Assembly: GCA_030430565.1 (NCBI GenBank)
Contig: JAUIKS010000043.1
Span: forward strand, 30,287-94,286
Source: Polyangia bacterium
Lineage (GTDB): Bacteria > Myxococcota_A > Polyangia > Nannocystales > Nannocystaceae
DNA length: 64,000 bases
Direction of reading: 5' to 3'
Positions 9,562 to 17,541 of the stretch are shown piece by piece; the stretch's first letter is position 1, and each line of letters opens with the position of its first letter. Both the position numbers and the translations under genes were made by a program. The notes beneath the pieces are model-generated. The model worked only from the letters and a program-made list of their open reading frames with translations. It searched no databases and had not been told where the DNA came from.

Positions 9562-10082
9562 GCGGCCGGTTCGCGGCGGCGACAACGATCGTCACGACGA
9601 GTACTCGCGTCGCGCTCGCCTCGCTGCTCTCGCTCACGATCCTGGGGTGCACCGACGCGCTCGAGCTGGCGCAGGAGGTCGAGGGCCCGACGCTCACGCT
9701 CTTGGGGCGCGTGCCCGCGACGGTCGTCTACGAGGTCTGCTTGGACGACAACGCGCGCTACAGCGCGTTCTTCACGGTCGTCGCCACCCATGACCTGGAC
9801 GGCGAGAGCGCGCCGATCGAGGCCGTGTACATCACGAGCGGGAATCCGGGCTTCGAAGATACGGACATCGGCCCTTGCAGCGCGTACCTGCGCGCGCCGA
9901 CGGAGCATACGCTCGAGTGCCCCCCGACCCTGCAGCCGCCGGGCTGCGCGCGCTTCTCGGTGCGGCTCCAAGCGCTCGAGACGCGGCTCGAGGCGCCGGT
10001 CACCGTCGCCACGAGCGTGTACATCGAGCCGCTGCAGCCCGGCAACAACAGGCCGCTTCAGAGCGTGGAGTTCATTTTTTAG
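9558..10082 (+). CDS. Small lipoprotein downstream of the RT, probable non-canonical start
   Basis: The reading frame encodes a typical lipoprotein signal: basic start, hydrophobic core 'VALASLLSLTILGC' with lipobox TILGC, then a Cys-containing secreted domain ending in 'QSVEFIF'. No in-frame ATG, GTG or TTG precedes the signal. The first canonical start is TTG at 9702, which would remove the lipobox. A CTG at 9558 overlaps the RT stop (CTGA), gives a 174-aa product beginning 'xSGRFAAATTIV', and resembles the TTGA overlap used two genes upstream. Start therefore uncertain. The mature part has several cysteines (VCLD, GPCSAY, LECPP, GCARF) and beta-rich character; I do not recognise the family. 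It may be unrelated to the retron-like cassette despite the tight junction. Confidence 0.5.
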   Translation: MSGRFAAATTIVTTSTRVALASLLSLTILGCTDALELAQEVEGPTLTLLGRVPATVVYEVCLDDNARYSAFFTVVATHDLDGESAPIEAVYITSGNPGFEDTDIGPCSAYLRAPTEHTLECPPTLQPPGCARFSVRLQALETRLEAPVTVATSVYIEPLQPGNNRPLQSVEFIF

Positions 10083-10096
10083 AAGACGCGCGGGGC

Positions 10097-11179
10097 TCAG
10101 GGCGTGGCGAGGCGCCGCAGCGCGCCGTTCGGCCACCAGTACACGTGCGTCTCGCTGGCGGCGAGCGCCTGCGAGCCGAACCAGGCGCTCGCGAGCGCGG
10201 TCGATTCACCTGTCTCGAGATCCATGCGAAACAGCTCGCTGTCAGCGACCCAGTAGACGCCGTGGGCGTTGACGGTGATCGGGTGGCTCGCGTACTCGGC
10301 TTGCAGCGCGCCGATGGTCTCGACGCCGGCGCCGCCCGTGAGCTCGGCGCGCTGCACCACGTAGGGTCCGTCTTCGTCTGGTCGCGTGACCCAGTAGACG
10401 TGCGCGCCGGAGAAGCTGAAGTCCGAGATGCTGCTGCTCAGGCCAGGCGCGAGGTTCGTGACCACCGCGCTGTCGATGTCGTAGCGCAGCACGTCCCACC
10501 CGCCGTTCCAGTAGACGGCGCGCTCGTGGGTGGCGAGCGCGTGGTCGCGGTTGAGCGTGTGCGTCGAGATGCGCTCGGGCGCTGCGGAGCCGTCGAAGGG
10601 CGCGCGGTGCAGATGACCCCCGTACTCGGAGTGCGGGTAGTAGACCACGCCGTCGACGACCGCGAAGCGGTTGACGAGTCCGGTGAGCTCGAGCTCGAGC
10701 GTGGACGTTGAATCGTCCGCGAGCGATCGTCGGTGGATCGCGGGGGGCTCCTCGGTGTCGCTCACGAGCCAGTACACGCCGTCGCCGTCGAGCTGGAACC
10801 AGCGCTTCATGACGCCCCCCTCGAGCAGCGTGGTCGCGGCGGCGTCGCCCTCACGCCAGCTCAGCAGCGCGTCGCTCGACCAGAACAGTCGATCGCCGAG
10901 CCAACACATACGCCCCGCGCCGTCCTCGTCGCAGAGCAGCGGCTCGCCGAGCGAAGGATCATCCGCGCACGGCTCGGGGGGGGCGGGCTCGGGCTCGGCG
11001 TCGGTGCCGGTGTCGTACCAGCACTCCGTGATGCAGTAGTCGACATCGTCGCCGCCGCAGCCGGGAACGAGCGCGAGCGCGAGCGCGAGCATGATCGCGG
11101 GCGGCAGCACACGCCGCGATCGTTTATTTGCTTGTCTGGAGTGATCAGAGGCGTGAGAGGGACACTGTATGTAAGTCAT
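10097..11179 (-). CDS. Lipoprotein with beta-propeller-like repeats
   Basis: 360 aa from the longest ATG. Internal starts at V24 (GTG) or M30 would place the signal 'MLALALALVPGC' at the very N-terminus and are as likely. Lipobox LVPGC followed by an acidic linker ('DTGTDAEPEPAPPEPC'). The body has regularly spaced aromatic motifs of the type 'DGVYWL', 'VDGVVYY', 'ERAVYWNGG', 'GAHVYWV', 'AHGVYWVAD', 'ETHVYWW', one about every 40-50 residues. This pattern is typical of cell-surface beta-propeller lipoproteins common in myxobacteria. It lies convergent to the previous gene (14 nt apart). No catalytic residues are recognised and the role is unknown; the family assignment rests on repeat periodicity only. 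Confidence 0.75.
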   Translation of the reverse strand: MTYIQCPSHASDHSRQANKRSRRVLPPAIMLALALALVPGCGGDDVDYCITECWYDTGTDAEPEPAPPEPCADDPSLGEPLLCDEDGAGRMCWLGDRLFWSSDALLSWREGDAAATTLLEGGVMKRWFQLDGDGVYWLVSDTEEPPAIHRRSLADDSTSTLELELTGLVNRFAVVDGVVYYPHSEYGGHLHRAPFDGSAAPERISTHTLNRDHALATHERAVYWNGGWDVLRYDIDSAVVTNLAPGLSSSISDFSFSGAHVYWVTRPDEDGPYVVQRAELTGGAGVETIGALQAEYASHPITVNAHGVYWVADSELFRMDLETGESTALASAWFGSQALAASETHVYWWPNGALRRLATP

Positions 11180-11319
11180 TGAGAGGCGAGAAGAGATTCG
11201 AAAAAGAGCGAACGACGCGTGGTCGAGCGCGAATAGTCTTTTCGATATTTAAATTGTGTCGGGGCCGCGCCCGGCGGACCGCGAAAACTTCGCGCTCGGG
11301 GGCTTGATGCGGTCGCGCC

Positions 11320-11766
11320 TCAGCGCGACGTCTTCGGCGTCATCTTGAACTCGATATACGTGCAGGCGCGCTCGGGCGTCCCGTCGCGCTCGATCGGGTG
11401 AAACCGCCAGCGCTGAATCGTCCTGACGAACACGCCGTCGAGGTACTCCTCGCCCGAGGAGCGGGCGAGCTCGACGGCGTCGACCGTCCCGCGCGGGTCG
11501 ACGCAGAAGTCGATCTTGACGTGGACCGGCGCGCCTCGCCGGAGCATGGGCGACTCAGCGACCTCGGCGTAGGGAGGGTCGGGCGTGTAGAGCTCGAGCT
11601 CGCGCGCGTAGGGAATGGAGTCACCTGTCTCTTGGAATATCCAGCTCCGCTCATCTGCGGTCGGCGGCGCGGCCGCGTCTCGCCCGCGCTTGCACGCGGT
11701 GAGCCCGATGAGCAGCGAGAGGAGCCCTGCGTGGGTGATGTGGGTGATGTGGGCGACGCGTCGCAT
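11320..11766 (-). CDS. Lipoprotein with TonB C-terminal-like domain
   Basis: 148 aa. Signal peptide 'AGLLSLLIGLTAC' with lipobox LTAC at about residue 25. From about residue 62 the sequence 'PDPPYAEVAES...VHVKIDFCVDPRGTVDAVEL..SGEEYLDGVFVRTIQRWRFHPIE' follows the TonB C-terminal fold: PxYP-like start, strand-helix-strand, W-x-F/Y-x-P. In TonB itself this domain contacts outer-membrane receptors. A lipoprotein version without proline-rich spacer or inner-membrane anchor cannot transduce energy and is more likely a periplasmic or outer-membrane accessory protein. Such stand-alone TonB_C proteins are frequent in deltaproteobacteria. The start codon is followed by an odd 'HITHITH' encoded by a small direct repeat (GTGATGTGG). 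Monocistronic by spacing. Confidence 0.75.
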   Translation of the reverse strand: MRRVAHITHITHAGLLSLLIGLTACKRGRDAAAPPTADERSWIFQETGDSIPYARELELYTPDPPYAEVAESPMLRRGAPVHVKIDFCVDPRGTVDAVELARSSGEEYLDGVFVRTIQRWRFHPIERDGTPERACTYIEFKMTPKTSR

Positions 11767-11785
11767 CGGTGATAATCAGCCCTCG

Positions 11786-13870
11786 CTAGCGCGGCGACGC
11801 GGCGATGTTGCCCCCGTCGACCGTCAGCACCGCGCCCGTCGTGTTCTTGGCGAGCGCCAGGTGGACGAAGGCGCCCGCGACATCCTCGGCGTCGACCTCC
11901 TGCGCGAGCAGGTTCGACCGGAAGTACGCGTCGGGGCTCAGCCCGCGGGCGCGCGCCCGTTTCTCAACAAAGTCCGGCGGCAGCAGGTTGGTGCGCACGC
12001 GGTCCGCGTTGACCGCGTTCGCCCGGATCTTCTCTGGGCCGCCCTCGATCGCGTACTGCTTCATCAGGGCCACCAGCGCGGCCTTGGCGACCGCGTAGGG
12101 GCCAAAGCCCTTGCCCGGGTTGAAGGCGGCCTTGGAGGCGTTGAACAGCAAGAAGCCGCCGGCGCCCTGGGCCCGGAGCACGCGGGTCGCGGCCGCGGCG
12201 AGCCACTGGTGCGCGAGCAGGTTGATCGCCAAGCTGTCCTCGAGGACTTGTGGAGGACAGTCGGCGATCATGCCCTGGGGCGCGGTGCCGGCGTTGGAGA
12301 CCACGCCGTCGAGGCCGCCGAAGCGGCGCACCGCGTTGTCGACGGAGGCCGCGACCGCCGCTCGGTCGCGCATGTCCAGCGCTTCGAAGCCGCGCGGGCC
12401 GGGGATCGTCTCAGCGGCCTCGGCGAGGCGCTCGGCGTCGCGGTCGACGAGGTAGAGGTGCGCGCCCTGGGCCGCGAACGCGCGCGCCGTCGCGAGGCCG
12501 ATCCCGCCGGCCGCGCCGCTGATGTAGACGACGTGACCGTCGAGCGCCCTGGGCTTGCTGCGCCCGAGCTTGGCCTGCTCGAGCGACCAGTACTCCATGT
12601 CGAAGATGTCGCCGTCGGGCAGCGCGCGGTAGCGGCCGACGGTCTCGGCGTCGCGGATCACGGTGATCGTGTGCTCGTAGATGTCGGCGGCGACGCGCGC
12701 GGCCTTCTCGCTCGCGCCGGCGGTCACGAGGCCGACGCCGGGCACGAGGATCACGCGCGGGTCGGGGTCGAGCTCGGTGCGCGTCACGCCCTTGGCCGCG
12801 ACCTGGTCCGTGAAGTAGGCGCGGTATCGGGCGCGGAACGAGTCGAGCGCGTCGTCCAAGAGCTTCGCCTGCGCCCCGGGGCCGTTGGCGTCGGCGACGT
12901 CGAGCAGCAGCGGGCGCTGCTTGGTGCGGATGACGTGGTCGGGGGTCGCCGGTCCGCGCTGGCTGAGCGAGGCGAGCGCGGGGTCATCGACGAAGTCGCG
13001 GATCGCCGGGCTCCGCCGCAGGTGCAGGACGAAGCGCGCGCCCTTGGGTCCGCGCAGGCGCCCGCGGAGTCGCGGCGCGAGCTCGGTGTAGCGCGCCAGG
13101 CCGTCGTCGGCCGGGGCGCCGCCGCTGAGCGACGTGCTCGCGGCCGCGCGCTTCCCTTGAATGAATTGCTCGGCCCGCGTGACCGCCTCGATATGCCGCT
13201 CGTAGGCCTCGCGCGCGTTCGCGCCGAAGGTGAACAGCCCGTGCTGCAGGAGCACGAGACCGCGGCACTCGCCGTGCTCGCGCGCGTGCGCGTCGTGGAC
13301 CTCCGCGGCCAGCTTGGCGAGCGCGAAGCCGGGCATGATGTAGGGCACCACCGCCAGCTGCAGCGCGGCGAACAGCTCACGGCACAGCGCCTCGGCGTGC
13401 TCGCGCGCCTGGTCGACGATCGAGAGGATCGCGTCCGCGTGCGAGTGATCGACGAACTTGTGGGGCAGGAAGGCGTGCAGCAGGGTCTCGACCGAGGGGG
13501 TGGGCGAGGACGAGTCGAGCAGGCGCGTGCGCGCGGCGTTGACCATGTCCTCGTCCGAGAGGGCCGGGAGCGCGCGCAGCCGCTGGAGCTCGCCGAGGCG
13601 AATCGCGGGGAAGCCGGGGGGCTCGATGCGCGCGAGATCCCAGCCGCTGCCCTTGACGCACAGGACCTCCACGGGCTCGCCGAGGTCATTGCGAAGCGTG
13701 GTCTTGACCGAGGTGTTGCCGCCGCCGTGGAGCACGAGGCCCGACTCGCGGCCGATCAGGCGCGAGCTGTAGACCCGCAGGGCGATGTCCTCATTGCAGC
13801 GAGGGTCGCCCTCGACGACGTACTGTGCAATCGCCGCGCGGGCGGCCTCGTCGGACCATGCGCTCTTCAT
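11786..13870 (-). CDS. Bifunctional class II aldolase / short-chain dehydrogenase (RhaD-like)
   Basis: 694 aa from the ATG at 13870, chosen because homologous-looking sequence begins at 'MKSAWSDEAA'; the longer frame upstream is arginine-rich non-coding-like sequence. The N-terminal half is a class II aldolase/adducin domain: 'LHGGGNTSVK' phosphate-binding loop, then 'DHSHADAILSI' with metal-ligand histidines. The C-terminal third is a short-chain dehydrogenase: glycine motif 'SGAAGGIG', 'SNAG', and catalytic 'YAVAK'. This two-domain architecture is that of the bifunctional rhamnulose-1-phosphate aldolase / lactaldehyde dehydrogenase family, which cleaves a ketose phosphate and oxidises or reduces the aldehyde product. 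No kinase, isomerase or sugar transporter lies beside it, so the substrate is open. It is divergent from the TerB-like gene. Confidence 0.88.
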   Translation of the reverse strand: MKSAWSDEAARAAIAQYVVEGDPRCNEDIALRVYSSRLIGRESGLVLHGGGNTSVKTTLRNDLGEPVEVLCVKGSGWDLARIEPPGFPAIRLGELQRLRALPALSDEDMVNAARTRLLDSSSPTPSVETLLHAFLPHKFVDHSHADAILSIVDQAREHAEALCRELFAALQLAVVPYIMPGFALAKLAAEVHDAHAREHGECRGLVLLQHGLFTFGANAREAYERHIEAVTRAEQFIQGKRAAASTSLSGGAPADDGLARYTELAPRLRGRLRGPKGARFVLHLRRSPAIRDFVDDPALASLSQRGPATPDHVIRTKQRPLLLDVADANGPGAQAKLLDDALDSFRARYRAYFTDQVAAKGVTRTELDPDPRVILVPGVGLVTAGASEKAARVAADIYEHTITVIRDAETVGRYRALPDGDIFDMEYWSLEQAKLGRSKPRALDGHVVYISGAAGGIGLATARAFAAQGAHLYLVDRDAERLAEAAETIPGPRGFEALDMRDRAAVAASVDNAVRRFGGLDGVVSNAGTAPQGMIADCPPQVLEDSLAINLLAHQWLAAAATRVLRAQGAGGFLLFNASKAAFNPGKGFGPYAVAKAALVALMKQYAIEGGPEKIRANAVNADRVRTNLLPPDFVEKRARARGLSPDAYFRSNLLAQEVDAEDVAGAFVHLALAKNTTGAVLTVDGGNIAASPR

Positions 13871-14049
13871 GGCCAGGACTACAGCGCAGCTGTGACCGCA
13901 TGTCCACCGCGCGCGGCGAGACAGGATCAATTGCGCGCGCCAGGTCGCGCTTGCGTTCGCGCGCTGGAACGCGAGACACTCGCCGAGCCGGAGCGCGCGC
14001 TCGAGCGGCAGCTGCCGCCGCGCGACCCTCCCCGTGGGCGAGGCCATCG

Positions 14050-14364
14050 ATGGATCTCAATCAGAAGAAGCTGTATTGCCAGCTGATCGCGCAGCTCGTG
14101 TTGATCGACGGCGCGGTCACCGACGCCGAGCACCAGTTCCTCGACGCGGCGATGAACCGCCTCGGCCTCGACGCCGAAGACCGCCGCGACGTGATCAACA
14201 GCGTCAACGTCGACGATGACGTGGAGGCGAAGGCGCGCGCGCTCGACCCGGTCGTGCTGCGCGAGCTGACCGCGGAGCTGGAGCAGGTCGCGGAGGTCGA
14301 CGGAGACGTGAGCCCTGGTGAGCGCGACATCATCGCGCGCATCAAGGGCGCGCTGGATCTGTGA
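14050..14364 (+). CDS. TerB-like small protein
   Basis: 104 aa, ATG preceded by GGGCGAGG. An all-helical sequence with two short acidic segments following the TerB pattern: 'LIAQLVLIDGAVTDAEHQFLDAAM' and 'LEQVAEVDGDVSPGERDIIARI'. In TerB-like proteins these 'DG-x-(I/V)-x-x-x-E' segments bind metal and are linked with tellurite-resistance or envelope-stress networks, but many stand-alone members have no known role. The gene starts in the divergent space with the aldolase/SDR and is followed 99 nt later by an ABC exporter. No other ter genes are nearby, so a tellurite role is not supported by context. Confidence 0.7.
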   Translation: MDLNQKKLYCQLIAQLVLIDGAVTDAEHQFLDAAMNRLGLDAEDRRDVINSVNVDDDVEAKARALDPVVLRELTAELEQVAEVDGDVSPGERDIIARIKGALDL

Positions 14365-14463
14365 CGCCCGCCCGTGAACGTGTCACCATAGCCCCGCGGG
14401 CCGCTCGGCCGCAGGGCGCGAAACCGCCCGAGCGCCCCGCGACCCCTCCGCTCGACTCGCTCG

Positions 14464-16686
14464 ATGTTCGCCGTCCTACGCCACCTTTTCGGCTATCTCG
14501 GGCCCTACAAGGGTCAGGTCACCCTGCTCTTGATCGGGATCCTGATCGATCTGGCCTACACGCTCGCGGTCCCGTCGAGCATGGAGTTCTTGATCGACGA
14601 GGCGATCGTCAAGCGCAACGGCGAGCTCCTGGTGTGGCTGCTCGGGGGATTGATCGCTGCGGTGATCGTCGCCGCGATCGCGGCGGTCGGGCGCGATTAT
14701 CTCTACGCCAAGCTCGGCACCTCCGTCATGCGGGACCTCCGCCTGCAGATGTTCGAGCACCTGCAGCGGCTGTCGGCGAACTACTACGCCAAGACCCGCG
14801 TCGGCGACATCATGGCGCGCTTCTCGACCGATCTGGTCGCGGTCCAGAACGCGGTGATCCTGGCGGTGCCCGAGACCATCGTCGGCTCGCTGGGGATCCT
14901 GATCTCGATCGGGCTGCTGGTCCGGCTGGAGTGGCAGCTCGCGTTCGTGACCGTCGGCCTGCTGCCCGTGCTCTTGATCGGCCCGCGGATCCTCGGCCCC
15001 CGCGCTGAGGAGGGCAGCTACCAGCTGCGTGACGAGGAGGCGAAGATCTCGAGCGAGGTCCAGGAGAACATCGGCGCGCAGGCGGTGGTGCGCGCCTTCG
15101 GCCTGGCCGGCGCGCGCGTCGGCGTGTTCAAAGAGCGCCTCGACGTGGTCTACACCACCGGGCTGCGCTTCAACCTCCTCTCGTACCTGGTCGAGCGGAC
15201 ACCCAACGTCAGCTTCATGCTGCTGCACATGGGCGTGCTCAGCTTCGGCGCGTTTAAGGCCTACAACGGCGACCTCTCGGTCGGCAAGCTGATCGCCTTC
15301 AACGCGCTGACGGTCAACCTGAGCGTGTTCGTGACCACGCTGACCCGCGTCGCGCCCGTCCTGCTGCAGGCCTCCGGCGGGGTCACGCGCATCGCCGAGC
15401 TGCTCGAGGAAGACCCGCAGGTCACGGACAAGCCCGGGGTCTCGGAGATCAAGCCGCTCGAGCGCGAGATCTCCTTCGAGCACGTCAGCTTCTCGTACAC
15501 GGGCGATACGCTCAACCTCAACAACCTGACCTTTAAGATCCCCAAGGGCGCCACGGTCGCCTTCGTCGGCGGCAGCGGCTCGGGCAAGAGCACGGTGCTC
15601 GGCCTGATCACGCGCTTCTACGACCCCGGCGCGGGCGCCGTGAACTTCGACGGCCGCGACATCCGCTCGGCCGCGCAGGACTCGCTGCGCGAGCAGATGG
15701 GGGTCGTGTTCCAGGAGAGCTTCCTGTTCAACACGACGATCCGCGAGAACATCAAGATGGGCCGGCCGGACGCGACCGACGAGCAGATCGTCGAGGCGGC
15801 CAAGGCCGCCGAGATCCACGAGCTGATCACCCACATGCCCGACGGCTACGAGACCATCGTCGGCGAGCGCGGCAGCCGGCTCTCGGGCGGTCAGCGGCAG
15901 CGCGTCGCGATCGCCCGCGCGATCGTCCGCGACCCGGCGATCCTCGTGCTCGACGAGGCGACCTCGGCGCTCGACCCGTCCACCGAGTCGGCGATCCACG
16001 AGACGCTCAAGCGCCTCGCGGCCACGCGCACGGTCGTTGAGGTCACGCACCGGCTGTCCTCGGTCGTCGACCACGACCGGATCTTCGTGCTCGACAAGGG
16101 CCGGCTGATGGAGTCCGGGACGCACCAGCAGCTGCTCGATCAGCACGGGCTGTACCACCAGCTGTGGAGCAAGCAGAGCGGCATCAAGATCAGCGAGGAC
16201 GGGCAGCGCGTCGACATCACGGTCGAGCGCCTGCGCGCGATCCCGATCCTCAGCCAGCTCCAAGACGAGATGCTCGGCGAGCTGGCGAAGCTGTTCACGA
16301 TCGAGCGCTGCCCCGAGTCGCGCCTGGTGATCCGGCAGGGCGACATGATGGTCAACAAGTTCTACGTGATCGCGCGCGGCAAGGTGAAGGTCACGAAGCG
16401 CGAGCCGGACAGCCGCGAGGAGCGGCAGCTGACCCAGCTCAGCGACGGCGATCACTTCGGCGAGATCGCGCTGATCAAGAACGTCCCGCGGACCGCGACC
16501 ATCCGGACGATCACGCCCTGCATCTTCTTGACGCTGCAGCGCGCGCAGTTCCTCGACCTCGTCGGGCGCGACCCGACGCTGCGCGAGCAGATCGACAAGA
16601 TCGCCCACGCGCGCGACCTCCAGAAAGTCACGGCCGAGGCGCTGCCGGTGCAGCGGCGTCACTCCCTCGCCTACGAGCAGGCCTGA
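14464..16686 (+). CDS. ABC exporter with C-terminal cyclic-nucleotide-binding domain
   Basis: 740 aa. Residues about 1-320 form an ABC type-1 transmembrane domain with hydrophobic helices such as 'VTLLLIGILIDLAYTL' and 'LLGGLIAAVIVAAIAAV'. The nucleotide-binding domain follows: Walker A 369-377 (GGSGSGKST), Q-loop 'GVVFQESFLF', signature LSGGQ 473-477, Walker B with D497 and E498, and switch His in 'EVTHRLSS'. From about residue 590 there is a cNMP-binding (CAP-like) domain: 'MVNKFYVIARGKVKV', 'LSDGDHFGEIALIKNVPRTATI', which carries the phosphate-binding-cassette pattern 'FGEIAL..PRTATI'. Usual exporters of this type are about 580-600 aa, so this is a fusion. It suggests export of a lipid, peptide or drug gated by a cyclic nucleotide. 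It would act as a homodimer in the inner membrane. Confidence 0.92.
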   Translation: MFAVLRHLFGYLGPYKGQVTLLLIGILIDLAYTLAVPSSMEFLIDEAIVKRNGELLVWLLGGLIAAVIVAAIAAVGRDYLYAKLGTSVMRDLRLQMFEHLQRLSANYYAKTRVGDIMARFSTDLVAVQNAVILAVPETIVGSLGILISIGLLVRLEWQLAFVTVGLLPVLLIGPRILGPRAEEGSYQLRDEEAKISSEVQENIGAQAVVRAFGLAGARVGVFKERLDVVYTTGLRFNLLSYLVERTPNVSFMLLHMGVLSFGAFKAYNGDLSVGKLIAFNALTVNLSVFVTTLTRVAPVLLQASGGVTRIAELLEEDPQVTDKPGVSEIKPLEREISFEHVSFSYTGDTLNLNNLTFKIPKGATVAFVGGSGSGKSTVLGLITRFYDPGAGAVNFDGRDIRSAAQDSLREQMGVVFQESFLFNTTIRENIKMGRPDATDEQIVEAAKAAEIHELITHMPDGYETIVGERGSRLSGGQRQRVAIARAIVRDPAILVLDEATSALDPSTESAIHETLKRLAATRTVVEVTHRLSSVVDHDRIFVLDKGRLMESGTHQQLLDQHGLYHQLWSKQSGIKISEDGQRVDITVERLRAIPILSQLQDEMLGELAKLFTIERCPESRLVIRQGDMMVNKFYVIARGKVKVTKREPDSREERQLTQLSDGDHFGEIALIKNVPRTATIRTITPCIFLTLQRAQFLDLVGRDPTLREQIDKIAHARDLQKVTAEALPVQRRHSLAYEQA

Positions 16687-16794
16687 CGCGCTGAGCCGCC
16701 CGACCTCGCGAGCTGCGCCGCTGGAGTGAGCTGGCCGCGCGCGCGCGCCTTGGCGGGCGGGGCGCGGCGGTGAGCGCCGCGCGGCGAAACAATG

Positions 16795-16822
16795 TTGATA
16801 TGGTCATTTGGACATGTATATT
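16795..16822 (+). promoter_or_regulatory. Sigma-70-like promoter for the SET gene
   Basis: TTGATA (16795-16800), 16-nt spacer, TATATT (16817-16822), in a short AT-rich island within very GC-rich sequence. Transcription would begin near 16829, which is after the ATG at 16808. This argues that translation of the SET gene starts downstream, probably at GTG 16868. Confidence 0.55.
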
Positions 16823-16867
16823 GTGCCCGCTCGGAGCGCTCCAGAGCCCGGGCGAGCAAAGGGTCGC

Positions 16868-17422
16868 GTGGACGAGAAACCAGCTGAGTCAGGGGCGCGC
16901 GAGGGCGCGCGAGAGCGGACATCGCCGGACATACGGACGCGCGGGTGGGCGTCGCCGAAGGTCGAGATGCGCGTGGTCGACGGGCAACGCGGGGTCTACG
17001 CCCTCGAGGACATCGCCCCCGGCGAGCGCCTCTGCGGGCTGCCGCACATCTTCGTCGATCGGCGGAGCAAGTACACGATCCAGATCGACGAGCGTCGGCA
17101 CCAGGCGGGCACCGAGGAGACCGACGACTTCTTCAACCACAGCTGCGACCCGAACTGCTACATCGACTTCGAGGCGCTGACCTTCGTGGCCGCGCGCCCG
17201 ATCGCCGCCGGCGCGCAGCTGTCGTTCAACTACCTCACGAGCGAGTGGGAGATGGACGAGCCCTTCCAGTGCTGGTGCGAGCGTCCTGGCGACCACTGCG
17301 TCAACGAGATCCGCGGCTTTCGGCACCTGTCGCGGGCGCAGCAGCTGGCTCTCAAGCCGCGCCTGTCGCCGTATCTGCGGCGGCGGCTCGAGGCGCTGCT
17401 GGCCGACGACGGCGGGCGGTGA
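16868..17422 (+). CDS. SET-domain protein
   Basis: 184 aa from GTG 16868. A longer ATG at 16808 exists, but the likely promoter overlaps it. The SET fold is recognisable from 'RGVYALEDIAPGERL' at the start, 'FFNHSCDPNCY' (the NHSC pseudoknot motif, AdoMet site) and 'LSFNYLTSEWEM', where a Tyr near the C-terminal core is expected to be catalytic; a post-SET-like cysteine segment 'FQCWCERPGDHC' follows. SET enzymes transfer methyl groups from S-adenosylmethionine to protein lysines. Bacterial members are sporadic and mostly uncharacterised, and the target here is unknown. The gene is single, flanked by the ABC exporter and a TPR protein in the same direction. Confidence 0.85.
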   Translation: MDEKPAESGAREGARERTSPDIRTRGWASPKVEMRVVDGQRGVYALEDIAPGERLCGLPHIFVDRRSKYTIQIDERRHQAGTEETDDFFNHSCDPNCYIDFEALTFVAARPIAAGAQLSFNYLTSEWEMDEPFQCWCERPGDHCVNEIRGFRHLSRAQQLALKPRLSPYLRRRLEALLADDGGR

Positions 17423-17541
17423 CGCGCACGAGCGCGCGCTCTGAACAGTCGCGCAGAGCGGGTGGCTATCCGGGCGGGGCGATCCTCGATATAGTGAAGA
17501 TACTGAGCTCACGGGCCTGTGCCCACGGCGAGAGGGAATCG

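Noticed and set aside
11615..14086. 823-codon plus-strand frame opposite the aldolase/SDR gene
   Set aside because: The minus strand has well-conserved aldolase and SDR motifs; this frame is its shadow.
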